The notes beneath the pieces are model-generated. The model did no database searches and was not told where the DNA came from. It was given only the letters and a program-made list of their open reading frames with translations. 64,000 nt of DNA from Diphasiastrum complanatum (taxonomy: Eukaryota; Streptophyta; Lycopodiopsida; Lycopodiales; Lycopodiaceae), in the NCBI GenBank assembly GCA_029204225.1, contig CM055105.1, positions 52,092,331-52,156,330 of the forward strand, read 5' to 3'. Shown one piece after another: positions 1 through 10,956 of this stretch (the stretch's first letter is position 1; each line of letters starts with the position of its first letter). The translations under genes and the position numbers were made by a program.

Positions 1-1442
1 TTTGGAATCCTCTTGACCCAAATAATCTCACTCTTGAGATTTGGAATGGACATGAAATGGTTTGATAACAATCTATGTCAATAATTTTTCACCAAGCTTA
101 AAAATTAGACATCTAGAGATTCACAAAGATCCCAACCATGTATGAACACTCAAATATGGACTCCTCCTTGTTCTATACTCCCAATGGGATCACAACTTGA
201 CCCTCACCCTCTCACAAAGAAAGTTGAATTAGAACTTATTTGAGTTTCATACATACAATGTCAAATTGTGCTCAAAAATTGAATTCATTCACCCCTATTG
301 GACTCCACCAAGTACCAATGACTCTACCTCTTTAGAGTTGGAATGAAATTCAAAAATGTGATACTTCTCTCTCACTAAGATATGTGCTTACAAAGAGCTA
401 ATGCCACTTAGCAAGATTTGATCACAATGAAGGAGACAATTTTTCCACCAAAGTCAAGAAATGAGTTACTAGAACTTGCCCTCTACAAAGGAAGGAACTC
501 TTAGGATTTTTGGATCAAACACTACACATGTGACTTACACACCTCTATGACTCTCTTTCAAGCCAAACAAAACTCAACTCTTTGAGTAGGAGTGGAACAA
601 TGTGACTTAGATCTCAAAAATCACTTCTAGAACTCTCCAACAATGCTTATCACTTGTATTGGTAGATTTTGCCTTTATGAGTGTTTGTGCTCTAGAAATT
701 CACTTAAGATTTCACTTGGAGGACTTATCCAAGGCTGACTTCTAGCACTTAGATGCTTCTAGTCTCAACCCTTTCACTCTTGAACACATCTAGAGTGAAG
801 ATACAATGGATTTCAATCTCTTCCCTTGCAAATCACTCCTTAATCTATGGTTTTTGGCAATCTTTCACTCTCAACTTTAATGCACACCCAAAGCATATGA
901 AGATCAGCTTTAATGTACTGTAATAAAGATTCAAATCATCTATATGATTGATCTATACCAAGAACAAATCAAAGGAATAGAAACAATGCATTACAAAGCT
1001 TGAAAAATGCACTAGATTGACTAGTTTTGGGTGTATGAGGCATTAAATGCACCAAAACTGAATTTTATTGCTCATAACAGGTTATGTACGGCCTCACACG
1101 TGTGGTAAGTACACATGAAGCCCACAAAAATATTTGGTACAAATATAATGATTCTATCTATCTATTCAAACTCGCTACCTCAAGATTAGCTAGTTTCCAA
1201 AAAACCTGCTAGTTTGGGTGTATGAGTAAGATATAGCATCAAACTGAAAAATATAGCTCCAAAACTGGTACTGTACGTCCTCACACGTGTGAGGAGTAAC
1301 CCTGCATCCCACAACCAAGTTTGATGCACAAATATCAAGGCTAACTAACTCTTCAAACTCGCCCACTCAAGATTAGTGAGTTTTCTCAAAAAACTTGCCA
1401 ATCTGGGTGTTGTTTAGATCAATGCTTTAATCTCTTGTACTT
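1..1442 (-). other. Internal leader of a minus-strand copia element, no coding capacity seen
   Basis: This stretch lies just inside the primer-binding site at 1443-1455 and reads as the untranslated leader of a copia element running leftward out of the window. I find no gag, protease or polymerase motifs on either strand. The 25 bases beside the PBS closely match the same position in element D near 30.68 kb, which supports the reading. Two CACACGTGTG decamers lie at 1095-1104 and 1282-1291. Any gag would lie left of the window or is eroded beyond recognition. Confidence 0.5.
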
Positions 1443-1455
1443 GGCTCTGATACCA
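1443..1455 (-). other. Primer-binding site (initiator tRNA-Met type)
   Basis: On the minus strand this reads TGGTATCAGAGCC, the standard plant copia primer-binding site. It directly abuts the LTR that starts at 1456, so the element runs leftward. Confidence 0.85.
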
Positions 1456-2335
1456 TGTGAAATTTCAGAGAAATAAAGACCAAGAATGGATCTAGATCAG
1501 ATCCTCAAGAGGTGTTGGAAGCTAGATTACATGGTCTACTAATCAACCAATGATTAGATCTAGAATTAGATCAATTTCCCATCAAAAATCTAGCAAGAAC
1601 AACAAGCAAATGATTAAACTTGAGACCTACTGCCTTCACACGTGTGAAGAACAGTACCTGTACGGAATTACAGCAGAGAGTGAAGTACACAAGTGTTAGA
1701 AAGCAATAGAACCATAAAATCACAACACAAATATGAGAATACTCAAGATATGCCTCCAAAACCAAGATCTTGCCTCATTCATTTCTCAAAGTGGATCCAT
1801 CATGGATTAAATACAAAAATCATCATACTCTCTCTCTAAGATACTTCCAGCACGTGTGAGACAGGTCATAGTGCTTATCCATATCCACTTTGGCTAAGAT
1901 TCCATTAATTTGCCACATCATCATTGGTGGCTAGTGTTGACCTTCTAGATTCCTACAAATTAGGAGATAGGTCCTACAATCTAGGAGATTTGACTTTTGA
2001 CATGTATGAAATCTATATACAATGGATCTGAACTTTCTATATGATATTTCACACGTGGGAGACCACTCCTACCCATGTGATATAGCATTTTCTACCACTA
2101 GAATGGTGCCAAGTGTCATAATACTACTAAACTAGTTTTTGGCCAATTTAGCCACTAGTTTCCAATTTAAATGATATGTACAACATTTATGATCTATCTA
2201 AATGATTTAGGCATAGATTTCACACGTGGGAACAGGCTCCACACATGTCTAATGATGATAGGTACAAGTCATTATGGTATTTACAAGATTTAACCAAGTT
2301 AGCTTTTGCCAATTTTAACAGAATAAACCCTAACA
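1456..2335 (-). repeat. 5' LTR of a minus-strand copia element
   Basis: On the minus strand the LTR starts TGTTAGGGTTTATTC and ends GAAATTTCACA, with TG and CA termini, and is followed at once by the primer-binding site. Its outer end abuts Ty3/gypsy internal sequence, so this element probably inserted into the gypsy element and cut off its 5' part. The partner LTR and the other copy of the target-site duplication lie outside the window. It contains CACACGTGTG at 1637-1646 and close variants near 2050 and 2220. Confidence 0.7.
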
Positions 2336-2351
2336 AAAGAAGATATTAAAG

Positions 2352-5323
2352 ATGATCCCGACTATGATCGAAATGCTAAAAATTTTGAAGACGAATCAAC
2401 AGATTCGTACGAATCGGACGACTCGCACGAATCAGACGAAGAAATTAAAAAATAAGAATCAGTCTGTCGACACGAACATATCTATGGAGACAGCAATGCG
2501 CGAAATTCATGGATATTCAAAGTCTAGTATGACAGAAGGTATGATTTTACCTGATTCAACAGAGCAAATTGAACTTGCACCGGGCAGATGTGTCCATGTT
2601 GCAAAGTCCTTGGGAGAAACTGAGTTATCTAAATACACTGAATTGCTTAAAGAGTATCAGGACGTCTTTGCATGGTCGCTTGATGACTTAAAAGGAATTC
2701 CTGCCGAATATGGTGAACATCGAATTGATGTAAAGGAGAACGCTATTCCTGTTCGTCAGAGACAGTATCGACTTAATCCAAAGTACTCTTTAATGGTAAA
2801 AGACGAACTCAACAAATATCTAAAAGCAGGAATTATTTATCCTGTCTTAAGTAGCGAATGGGTGTCACCTATTGTGGTAGTACCAAAGAAGAAGACTGGC
2901 AAGATTCGTATATGCCAGGACTTTCGAAAGCTCAATGCAGCTACACAGAAAGATCATCATCCGTTACCATTCACTGATTCTATTCTGGATCAGGTAGCTG
3001 GACAAGAACGATATAGTTTCTGTGATGGTTTTTCAGGCTATAATCAAGTTAGAATGCGGAAGGAGGATAAAGCGAAAACCACATTCACCACCGATTGGGG
3101 CACTTATGCCTACAATAGAATGCCCTTTGGTCTCTGTAATGCGCCGGCGACTTTTCAACGAATTATGATGCTGATTTTTGCCGCGTTTTTATGATTTTTT
3201 CTCGAAATATTTATTGACGACTTCTGTGTATACAGCGATAGCAAATCTCATATCCAGAAACTGAAGCTAACCTTTCACAAGTGTCGAGACACTTGTCTGT
3301 CACTCCATCCCGAAAAATGTTTCTTCGGAATGAGAGAATGCATTCTTCTAGGACACAGAATATCCAATCGAGGGATCGAGGTCGACAAAGATAAAATCGA
3401 AGTAATACGGAATTTGCTTATACCAACAAATCTTCGCGAACTTCGAGCCTTTTTGGGACATGTCGGTTATTATCGAAGGTTTATCCAGAATCATGCCTCA
3501 ATATCTGCAGCACTTACTCAATTATTAAAGAAGGAAGTGGTGTATCTTTGGACAGAAGAACACCAAAAAGCTTTCGAAAATCTCAAACAGAAACTGATCA
3601 ATGCACCGATCTTAAGACCACCTAATTGGTCAATTATATTTCATTGTTATGTGGATGTGTCAGCATTCGCTATTGGTGTATGTCTAAGCCAGAAGGACGA
3701 ATGGAAGAAAGACTATCCAATATATTATGCTAGTCGACAACTTAGTTCTTCGGAAAGAATTATTCGGCGACAGAACGAGAAGCACTTGGAATGATATTTA
3801 CAGTTAAGAAATTTCGGCATTATTTGCTGGGGTATGCTTTTATTTTCCATGTGGATCACTATGCTCTGAAATATCTAGTAAACAAACCAGATTTATCAGG
3901 ACGAATAGCTCGCTGGGTTCTATTATTACAAGAATTCACTTATACAGTTGAACTTCGCCAAGGGAAATACCATACCAATGCGGATTACCTTTCACGAATA
4001 AGCACTGGAAAAATTGAAAACCCATTGAATAACGATTTCCCAGATGAAAATTTGTTCGAGTTATCTTCATCGAATTCTTTTTATTCTGATATTATTGATT
4101 ATCTCAAAGATCAGATATACCTTGATGGATATGACTTGGAGAAGAAAACAGTGTTTCAATACAAAGTTGCACCATATACAATTATCAATAATATCCTGTA
4201 TAAACTTGGTGCCGATAATCAATTAAGAAGGTGTCTTGAAGCCGAACAAATTTCGAGAGTCATCCAAGCCTTACATTCGGAAGATGCCGGAGGTCACTTT
4301 GCCCTCAAAAACACTGTTAAAAAGATATTAAATGCCAAGTATTGGTGGCCTACTATGTTTAAAGATGTCTCTATCTATATTCGATCTTGTGATCCATGCC
4401 AAAGGTCTGGTAAACCAACTAAAGCAATGAATTGGCCATTGACACCAATTTTACCGCTCGCACCATTCGAAAAATGGGGGATCGACTTTGTCGGGCCAAT
4501 CAAACCAGTAACCCGACACACCAAGTGTCGATATATCTTGGTAGCAACGGATTATGCGACAAAGAATGTGGAAGCTGAAGGAACGAAACGAAACGACTCG
4601 AAGACTATCGCAGCTTTTCTTTTCAAATCTATTATTACACGATATGGTTGTCCTTTAGAACTTGTCAGTGATCGAGGAACACACTTTCTGAATGAAACAA
4701 TTCGACACCTGACAAATTATTTCCAGATCAAACATAGGAAGACAACACCTTATAATCCGAAAGCTAATGGGTTAACAGAGAGAGAAAATGGCATATTATG
4801 TAAGATCCTTAATAAAATTTCTGTTGCACATGCTTCAGACTGGGATCAAAAGTTACCCTCTGTTCTCTGGGCATATAGAAACACTGAAAAGATCACTACT
4901 CAACAGACCCCTTATTATCTTACGTACGGAATGCATCCAATCCTGCCTATCGAATTTGAAATACCTACCTTCCGAATACAAGCAGAACGGACAGAGGCAG
5001 ACTGTACCAACGAACGGTTATTGATTATCGAAGAACTTTCGGAAGCTCGAACACGTTCACTCGAACTTACAAAGAAAATTCAGGAGCAACGAAAGATTAA
5101 ATATGATTTTACACTTAAGATCTGCGATCTTAAGACCAATGACTTTTCCCTTGTTTATGATAGTCGTCACCAAAAGTTTCCGGGAAAACTTCATATGAAA
5201 TGGTTGGGACCGTACAAAGTAATCGAAGTATTCGAGAATGGTTCGGTACAACTTGAGTCACTCGAAGGAGAACTCCTACCTACACATATTAACGGCTCCA
5301 GACTCAAGAAATATTTTATTTAA
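2352..5323 (+). pseudogene. pol: Ty3/gypsy pol: reverse transcriptase, RNase H, integrase (two lesions)
   Basis: One pol reading frame with two breaks. From 2352 it encodes the linker before RT (DVFAWSLDDLKGIP), then RT with the first aspartate in FCDGFSGY and the catalytic FIDDF box. An in-frame TGA at 3192 falls inside RT, a few codons before FIDDF. RNase H follows. Near 3780 one base appears to be missing, which moves the rest to the frame 3791-5323. That part carries the end of RNase H (HYLLGYAF, HVDHYALKYLV, NADYLSR), the integrase zinc site (H, H, then CDPCQ) and the catalytic triad D232, D294 and E330 (numbered from 3791, 35 residues between the last two). It ends in the GPY/F-type module (WLGPYKVIEVFENG). 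No protease is visible. With only two lesions, this copy is not very old. Confidence 0.85.
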
Positions 5324-5416
5324 CGAATATCATCCGATCATTCATTCGAATATCATCCGATCATTCATTCGAATACCACCCGAACATCCTTCGAATACTA
5401 TCATCCGAACATCATT
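5324..5416 (+). repeat. Four imperfect 23-bp tandem repeats between pol and ORF2
   Basis: Units start at 5324, 5347, 5370 and 5392, each opening CGAATA(T/C). The first two are identical (23 bp); the others vary by a few bases and 1-2 bp in length. They start directly after the pol stop codon. Confidence 0.8.
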
Positions 5417-5451
5417 CGAGTCTTATTTGCGAATTTATTAATATTTATTAA

Positions 5452-6015
5452 TTTTTGGAGGTCGACGATCGAAACCGACAATTTTGGAGACGACACTGTC
5501 AATTCGAACTGTACAAACCAACGGAACGTGCGGACATAGCAGCATTCGACAATGCGGGTGTGCTGATCAATATAAATATGGCGTATCCTGAACTATATGA
5601 GATCTACATTGACTGGGAGCGCAATTTTGCTGGATATTTTGCAGAAATCAAACACAGTCTGCAGGATCGAACGAAGTCCCGTGCTTATAAATTATTTTGT
5701 ACATATTCTTATCGACAGTTCGGCACATTTGCAGCAAAGACCTTATTTTTTGTACAAAATTTGTATATTAAGTGTAATTATTTACAGCATTCAGCACGAT
5801 TCTTTCGAGAGATCAGATTAAGGAACAATTCGGAGGAAGATGTCAAATTAGTACAAGAATTATTTGATGGCACTCTTCTTCCGATACATTTAGAAGAATT
5901 CGGAAATCTTGCTATTGGCAGATACTCTCGTTCTCGAGAAAAACTATTGTTACTCGAATGTCAAAGGGATTTAGACCTCGCTCAGCAATTATATGACAAG
6001 ATGTATCAAGACTAA
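5452..6015 (+). CDS. Extra sense ORF downstream of Ty3/gypsy integrase (function unknown)
   Basis: An open frame of about 187 codons lies between the pol stop and the polypurine tract, in the same sense as pol. It is open from 5452, right after an in-frame TAA. The first ATG is at 5578, leaving 145 residues. The product is rich in aromatic and charged residues and looks helical (for example YPELYEIYIDWERNF). I see no signal peptide, clear membrane segment, zinc site or protease site. Some plant OTA-group elements carry an additional or env-like ORF in this place, so the position fits, but I do not recognise the protein. It has no stop or frameshift, unlike pol. It could be expressed from a spliced or subgenomic RNA, which would explain the missing ATG at its start. 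Confidence 0.5.
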   Translation, partial: FLEVDDRNRQFWRRHCQFELYKPTERADIAAFDNAGVLININMAYPELYEIYIDWERNFAGYFAEIKHSLQDRTKSRAYKLFCTYSYRQFGTFAAKTLFFVQNLYIKCNYLQHSARFFREIRLRNNSEEDVKLVQELFDGTLLPIHLEEFGNLAIGRYSRSREKLLLLECQRDLDLAQQLYDKMYQD

Positions 6016-6235
6016 AGAGTTCTTTTCCAAATCCTTTACCTATGTGATGCTGTATCTGATGTTTTCAAATACTTGAAGGCAATAACCATCAATTCGAATA
6101 AAGTTCCTACTGAAGAAATATCTTTTAAAGACGAATTGATCAACGAACCGAATATATTCTTTTCTAATCAACGACCAAATCTCAAAAAGAATACTGTTTG
6201 TTCACGAGGACGTTTCACATTTGAGGAGGGGGATA

Positions 6236-7448
6236 TGTGAAGATGTGTATTTATTAAACAACGAATATACATCCGAATGAAGCAATATATATTCACATAA
6301 GAAGACAAGAGCTGGATACATTTATAATGAAGGGACCTGCCTATATTTTTCGCGACATACTAAATATCACATATAAAGGACAAGTCCTCAGCAATGAAGC
6401 GACATCTACAACAACCCTTAAATAAAGACACTTACATGAAACGACTCGATCCGAATCGACAATTCTAACTATAGTAATCTAAACTCAGGGTTAGATACAT
6501 CTTTGCGGTATAATCTACATACGTGTCAGATATATATTGGTTAACCTTATTCAGTAAAGCGACACGCCTCTAATTTATAAAGACGTGATTGTTCGCTCTG
6601 AAGATGATAAAGAGAAGACACGATTCAGTCTTAATCACCAGGAGATATAGTTTATGTATTCGCTGAGAGATAAAAGTTTATGTACTTGTGAGAGATCTTC
6701 TGAAGTACTCTAACAATCTTTCTTATATAAATCTATCTCTGGTCAGACAGTTGCATAAGCACATTACAGTCTATGCTGTGTATCCGTAAAAGTGTTCTAA
6801 CGAACTGTCTTAAAACTAACTTATTTGTTCATTCGAATATTTGTTCGACATTCGAATACTTGTTCGATACCCGAATAACGTTTATCATCAGAAGTCTATC
6901 TCAGTCATCGATAGAAAAGTATGTATACAACTGAATTGATAGTCCCTGTCTGAAGAATTGAGATAAGATATCTGTATTCTGAATATCTCCGAACATATGT
7001 TTCTAACATATTCGAAGATTATACAAGAGATTTAACTCTGAGGAGAACACTAGTTGTTGAGGACTACTGTTTAACTTTTGTTAATCCAAGAATAAGATTA
7101 ACTTTGATCACTGATGAACGAATACATCGAAATCAATCCGAATTCTTGCCGACACCTTAATCAGATAGAGTGGAGTACATTCGTACTACTCTGATAACAA
7201 TTCTCTTGTAGAACGCCAATTCTTCGATTCGAAATAGAAGACTGATATTCCAATTTTAAACATTCATTTATCCATTAAGTAATACTGGTTACTTAACCCA
7301 AATGTCTGTTTGACAACCAGACTAATTCTCCATTTTATATCATACGAATAAGTCAGAACAATATCAACATTATATCATAAAGAAGCTATCCTCTTGGGGA
7401 TTCGACATTAAATACTACAAAACTATACCAAATACAATTGGTATACCA
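6236..7448 (+). repeat. 3' LTR of the Ty3/gypsy element
   Basis: The polypurine tract GAGGAGGGGGA (6223-6233) is followed by TGTGAAGATG at 6236, the LTR start. A TATA-like TATATAA at 6724-6730 would be the promoter. A stretch with repeated TTCGAA-type motifs lies at about 6820-6890. Near the end is GGGGATTCGACATTAAATAC, resembling the U5 region of other plant OTA elements. The end at 7448 (TATACCA) is my best estimate. Confidence 0.6.
6724..6730 (+). promoter_or_regulatory. TATA-like box in the gypsy LTR
   Basis: TATATAA lies in the middle of the 3' LTR, where the U3/R boundary of an LTR promoter is expected. This rests on sequence resemblance only. Confidence 0.35.
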
Positions 7449-8034
7449 CGACAGGAAGCTAGGAAAACGAGTTTTGAGGTACATCATTGGAACTCGAGAT
7501 TTTGGCATATTGTATGAGGGATCATCACCTAATCTTTTTGGATTTTCATATTTCGACTATGTTGGAGATATAATGGATAGGAAATCCATTAGTTCTTATT
7601 GTATTTTCGTAGGTGATGGAGCTATATCATGGATGTCAAAGAAACAAGCCACTATCTCATTGTCATCTAGTGAGGCCGAGTACAAAGCTCTTACACATTG
7701 CACAAAGGAGATGGTATGGATCAAGAGGATCATCAAGGATCTTCACTTGCTGGATTTTTCAGAGAGCCCAATCATCTTTTGTGACAATCAATCAGCCCAA
7801 ATAATGGCATCCAATCCTATCTTTCATGCTAGGAGCAAGCATATTGAGATACAATATCATTTTGTGAGGGAGTGAGTCATTGCAAAGGAGGTGGAGCTTC
7901 AACATGTGTCTTCAAGGGAATGTGTAGTTGATATCTTCACCAAAGCATTGGGAAAAGACTTGTTCATGAAGCATAGGACTTCACTTGGAGTATTATCAAA
8001 GTCTATGCTAAAACTAGCTGAAGAGGGAGTGTGA
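7449..8034 (+). pseudogene. pol: Copia RNase H fragment (3' end of pol)
   Basis: This is the C-terminal end of a copia polyprotein, matching intact element F from the segment before RNase H onward (KRVLRYIIGTRDFGILYEG here). RNase H landmarks are visible: SSSEAEYKAL and FCDNQSAQ. The usual first acidic motif is changed to FDY. An in-frame TGA at 7873 replaces the lysine codon of the usual VREK. Coding similarity resumes in the same frame to the final stop at 8032-8034 (VVDIFTKALGKD). Everything upstream was cut off at the gypsy junction near 7448. Confidence 0.8.
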
Positions 8035-8676
8035 AAGATTCAACTAGTTTCATCACATTTTGCAATATTTTCATATTTGGCATATTGAGACCAAAACTTG
8101 TTTTAGACTTAGAGGTTGACTTTTTAAAGTTCATTAGTCTAAATTTCATTTGAATAAACACTTTTTGAAAGTGTGGGAAAGATAGAATAGTTTGAGTAGA
8201 TTCAATTTGAATAAGTTGGGTACATTGAATCTAGACCCAAAATTGGTAGGGTTAGCATTTTGGTGGGAAAGCCAAGTGGCCAAATAGGGTGTGGACCTGT
8301 TATAAGAGGATGTAACTCGTGGAGAGAGTCATCTTCTCTCTTGTCTATCTCATTTCATGCTTATACATGGTTCTCTTGGGTTCTACAATCCATTGGTGCA
8401 CTATCTTGGTGATTGCTTACAATTCTATGTGTAGAATGGTCTATATTTGTTATTTCTGGATCCACACGTGTGAAATACAGTAGCTTGCTGGTTTTTTATG
8501 GACAGCAATAGTACATAATCATTTCATTCAAGTTTGATCAAGTTCTATTAGTGTTTGCATCTCAAATTGTGTGTAGATGCTGATTTTTTTACATTGGTGA
8601 AATTGGTAGTGTATTTCTCTTTCTAACCAAAGATCATTCAAGTAGATTGGATCTTAAGGATCTGAAATCTTTCACA
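8030..8676 (+). repeat. Copia 3' LTR, family starting TGTGAAAGATT
   Basis: A purine-rich tract (GAAGAGGGAG) precedes the LTR start at 8030. The LTR starts TGTGAAAGATT and ends AATCTTTCACA, a perfect 11-bp terminal inverted repeat. Relatives of the same family occur at 22428-23076, 23472-23761 (partial) and 48165-48817. A TATA-like TTATAAGAGG lies at 8300-8309 and CACACGTGTG at 8463-8472. Confidence 0.85.
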
Positions 8677-9064
8677 GACTAGTCAAGCTAGAAAGCATAA
8701 TCTTGATAATCATCATTGTTTCACATCTTATGATCTTGATCTCCATGATCCTTATGAGGCTTGGAAGCCTCATATTTCTCTATTTATGGTGCATCCATCA
8801 TGGAAGTGGAGATTTCAAAGCAAAGATCATCATCAAGCATGGAGGAAGCCCATGATCATAGTGGCATATTGGTGGAGCACTTTTCAAAGGCATTGGCAAG
8901 AGATCTCTACCAAAGAGATCTTATCATGGATATTGTGAGGGTGCTGCTATGGTGGATCCCTTGCCTGATCTTCACTTCTTATGCATACCAAAGGATCCAC
9001 TCAAAAAGATTTACAAACTTCTCAAGTGATCAAGTTCCTTTCCAAGCTATTTTTTGAAGAGGAG
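8677..9064 (+). other. Short internal remnant of a second copia element, ending in a polypurine tract
   Basis: Between two copia LTRs lie about 390 bp ending in GAAGAGGAG just before the next LTR start. A 98-codon open frame (8761-9057) contains LVEHFSKALARDLYQRD, which loosely resembles the ADIFTKxLxxD box at the end of copia RNase H. It is too diverged to be sure. No other domain is visible. Confidence 0.35.
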
Positions 9065-9844
9065 TGTGAGAAATTGGCAAAAATCTAGCTTGGTATTTTT
9101 TATGATAGAAGTTTGTAAGTGAATCTCACATGTGTGGAGGATGTTCTCACTTGTGGAGAATTGTAAAGTAAATCAAAATGTTTGATATAGGGGTCTCATA
9201 GAATTTCATAGTCAAGCATTTAGGTGTAGGATGTTGATAGGGTCAAATTTGGCATAGATGGCAAATTATCCATTTCCACTTGTAATGCCAATTAGAGTGT
9301 AGAGGAGTGTAATGATTATTGATGAAGTTTAAGAGGTCCAATAGGATTTAGAGGTAGAACCATGAGTGGTCCAATAGAATTTGAGGTTTGCTTGAAAATG
9401 GTCCAATAGAATTTAGAGGTGCATGGATCAATGGTCCAATAGGATTAAGAGGTGACAAAGTGTGGTCTAATCATAGTTAAGCATAATGGTAGCTCATGGA
9501 TCTACTAGTATCATTGTACTCCTCATTTGGATCTAATTGATTTGGTGGTTGTGTGGATTTTGAGTGTCATTGAATTTCTAGCTTTCTCTCTCTACCCGAG
9601 AGCTCATGATGTTTTGCTCTCTCTACCCGAGGAGAGCAGCTTGTTTTTACTTAGAATATTTTTTGAATACTTTCCACACGTGTGAGTGAGAGTTGGAAGT
9701 GATTGAATGCATGTAGTAGTGTGTTTTTGCCATAGAATCAAAGATAGATCTTGAATCTCAATCTAGTCTTGATCTTGGTGCATCTACACACCTTAGGAGA
9801 TCACAAGTACATGTTGTGGACAATCCATACGTGTGAAATCAACA
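9065..9844 (+). repeat. Copia LTR inserted in a transposase-like gene
   Basis: It starts TGTGAGAAATTGGCAAAAAT after a polypurine tract and ends at about AATCAACA (9844). Internal stretches (CTCTCTCTACCCGAGGAGA, a CACACGTGTG at 9675-9684, and the region near 9740-9800) match the LTR that ends at 55504, so the two are related families. Directly to its right the minus-strand transposase-like remnant begins in mid-exon, so this LTR marks the insertion point. Confidence 0.6.
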
Positions 9845-10660
9845 ATCCATGCCATCAGTAACAAGTCCTAGATATTTTTGTGGACATTCTAAACATTTCT
9901 TTCGATGCTTGGCCAACTTTTGTCTTTCAACTATTTGTTGATCTCTGTGTAGTTGAAGAGCTTTTGCAGCATCCAATGAAAATACAATGATTCACTTATT
10001 TAATAAAATAAAGATCATACCATAATGGTGTTCAAAAAGGCTGTAACATAGTGGTGTTCGAAAAGACTGCAACATAATTTTTTTCAAAACAAAAAGTATT
10101 AAAATGAATGACAAATTTGATTATTATTTACCTTTCTCGTCATTGGTCTTTGCAAGTTGTTTTGCAGACTTTAACAACTCGCAAGTGGAGCATACTGTCA
10201 TTGGTGTTTTTTTGGGAATCTTTACCAGTCCAAAATCTCTTTTCCAAATTCTAAGAAAATATGAGTAACTCAAATAGGGAACAATTTTTGTTTTTGCAAA
10301 CTCTTTGTACATCAAAAATATTTCTAATTATTATCCGGCAAGTGAAAATATAAAGAATTAGGCAATTTTTCTTCGTGTACATCTATGAAATGCTTTAGCC
10401 AAGAAGTTGCATTTAAGGCATCTGGAGAAACAGTTCGACCTTGTAAGGATCCTCGTAATGTTGGCATCTGAAGTCGTGCATGCATTCGTTGAAGCCGTGA
10501 GTTTCCAATTGTGTGAACTACTTTGTAAGCTTTGCGACAAACCTTAAAAGCATTTAAAAAATACGAAAATGAGTTTTTGTCCAGCCTCACTGTCACACAC
10601 AAATAGTAATTTCTCTCATCCTTACTTCGTAAAAAGAATTTTGATCTTAATTCTTCAATT
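9845..10660 (-). pseudogene. Remnant of an uncharacterised transposase-like gene ('DGMD' type)
   Basis: Minus-strand protein-like segments in order: about 10653-10324 (SKDERNYYL, VCRKAYKVVHTIGNSRLQR, then SWLKHFIDVHEEKLPNSLYF); a frameshift or lost junction near 10320; 10315-10132 (SYSYFLRIWKRDFGLVKIPK and CSTCELLKSAKQLA, a CxxC site); an intron-like gap starting at a clean donor AG|GTAAAT (10131-10130); and about 9975-9845 (LHRDQQIVERQKLAKHRKKC and YLGLVTDGMD). This order, with an HRDQxxxER helix before YLxLxxDGMD, is what I recall from a widespread group of uncharacterised eukaryotic transposase-like proteins. The DGMD aspartate would be an acidic catalytic residue. The gene is cut at DGMD by a copia LTR. 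The family name is not known to me, and the match is from memory, not a search. Confidence 0.5.
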
Positions 10661-10956
10661 TATCTGATACTCAACTTTTGCAAACAACATGATGAGCAGC
10701 AAATAATATTTCGTACCTTTCAAATTTCAGATTTTGTAATCAACTATTTTTGACGATTCGTTAAATCAGGTGAGGATCTCAAGTCTCTCTTGTATTTTTT
10801 TTTTTTGTTTGGAGTCTGATCTATAAATTGAACCTGTGACACTAGTAGGTGCTTGAACTTGTTGAGAAGGTGTTGGAATTTCATGACTAAGAACTCTGGC
10901 TCCTGAAGATTGATGATGGAGATGAATTCGGTCGTGATGTGCTCTGATACCATTCA
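10661..10956 (-). other. Short copia leader fragment with primer-binding site
   Basis: The minus strand of 10941-10952 reads TGGTATCAGAGC, a copia primer-binding site, next to the LTR at 10957. About 200 bp of leader follow leftward before sequence like the transposase gene resumes (AG|GTACGA donor-like site near 10718). A poly-T run lies at about 10796-10806. Confidence 0.45.

Larger units (their letters stand above)
2336..7448 (+). mobile_element. Ty3/gypsy element (OTA-like, no chromodomain), 5'-truncated
   Basis: This is the 3' half of a Ty3/gypsy retrotransposon: pol, a short tandem repeat, an extra ORF, a polypurine tract (6223-6233) and a 3' LTR. The reverse transcriptase wording (FCDGFSGYNQV, MPFGLCNAPATFQR) resembles the plant Tat/Athila side of Metaviridae, and no chromodomain follows the integrase. 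The 5' LTR, gag and protease are missing because a minus-strand copia LTR abuts at 2335. The 3' boundary at 7448 is approximate: the sequence changes to copia RNase H there. The lineage is inferred from motifs only. Confidence 0.75.

Noticed and set aside
1571-1765. Hydrophobic minus-strand ORF resembling a membrane peptide
   Set aside because: It lies wholly inside a copia LTR; short AT-rich frames often look hydrophobic.
10941-10952. PBS-like sequences as tRNA genes
   Set aside because: Only the 3'-end complement of initiator tRNA-Met is present at each site, with no cloverleaf; they are primer-binding sites.
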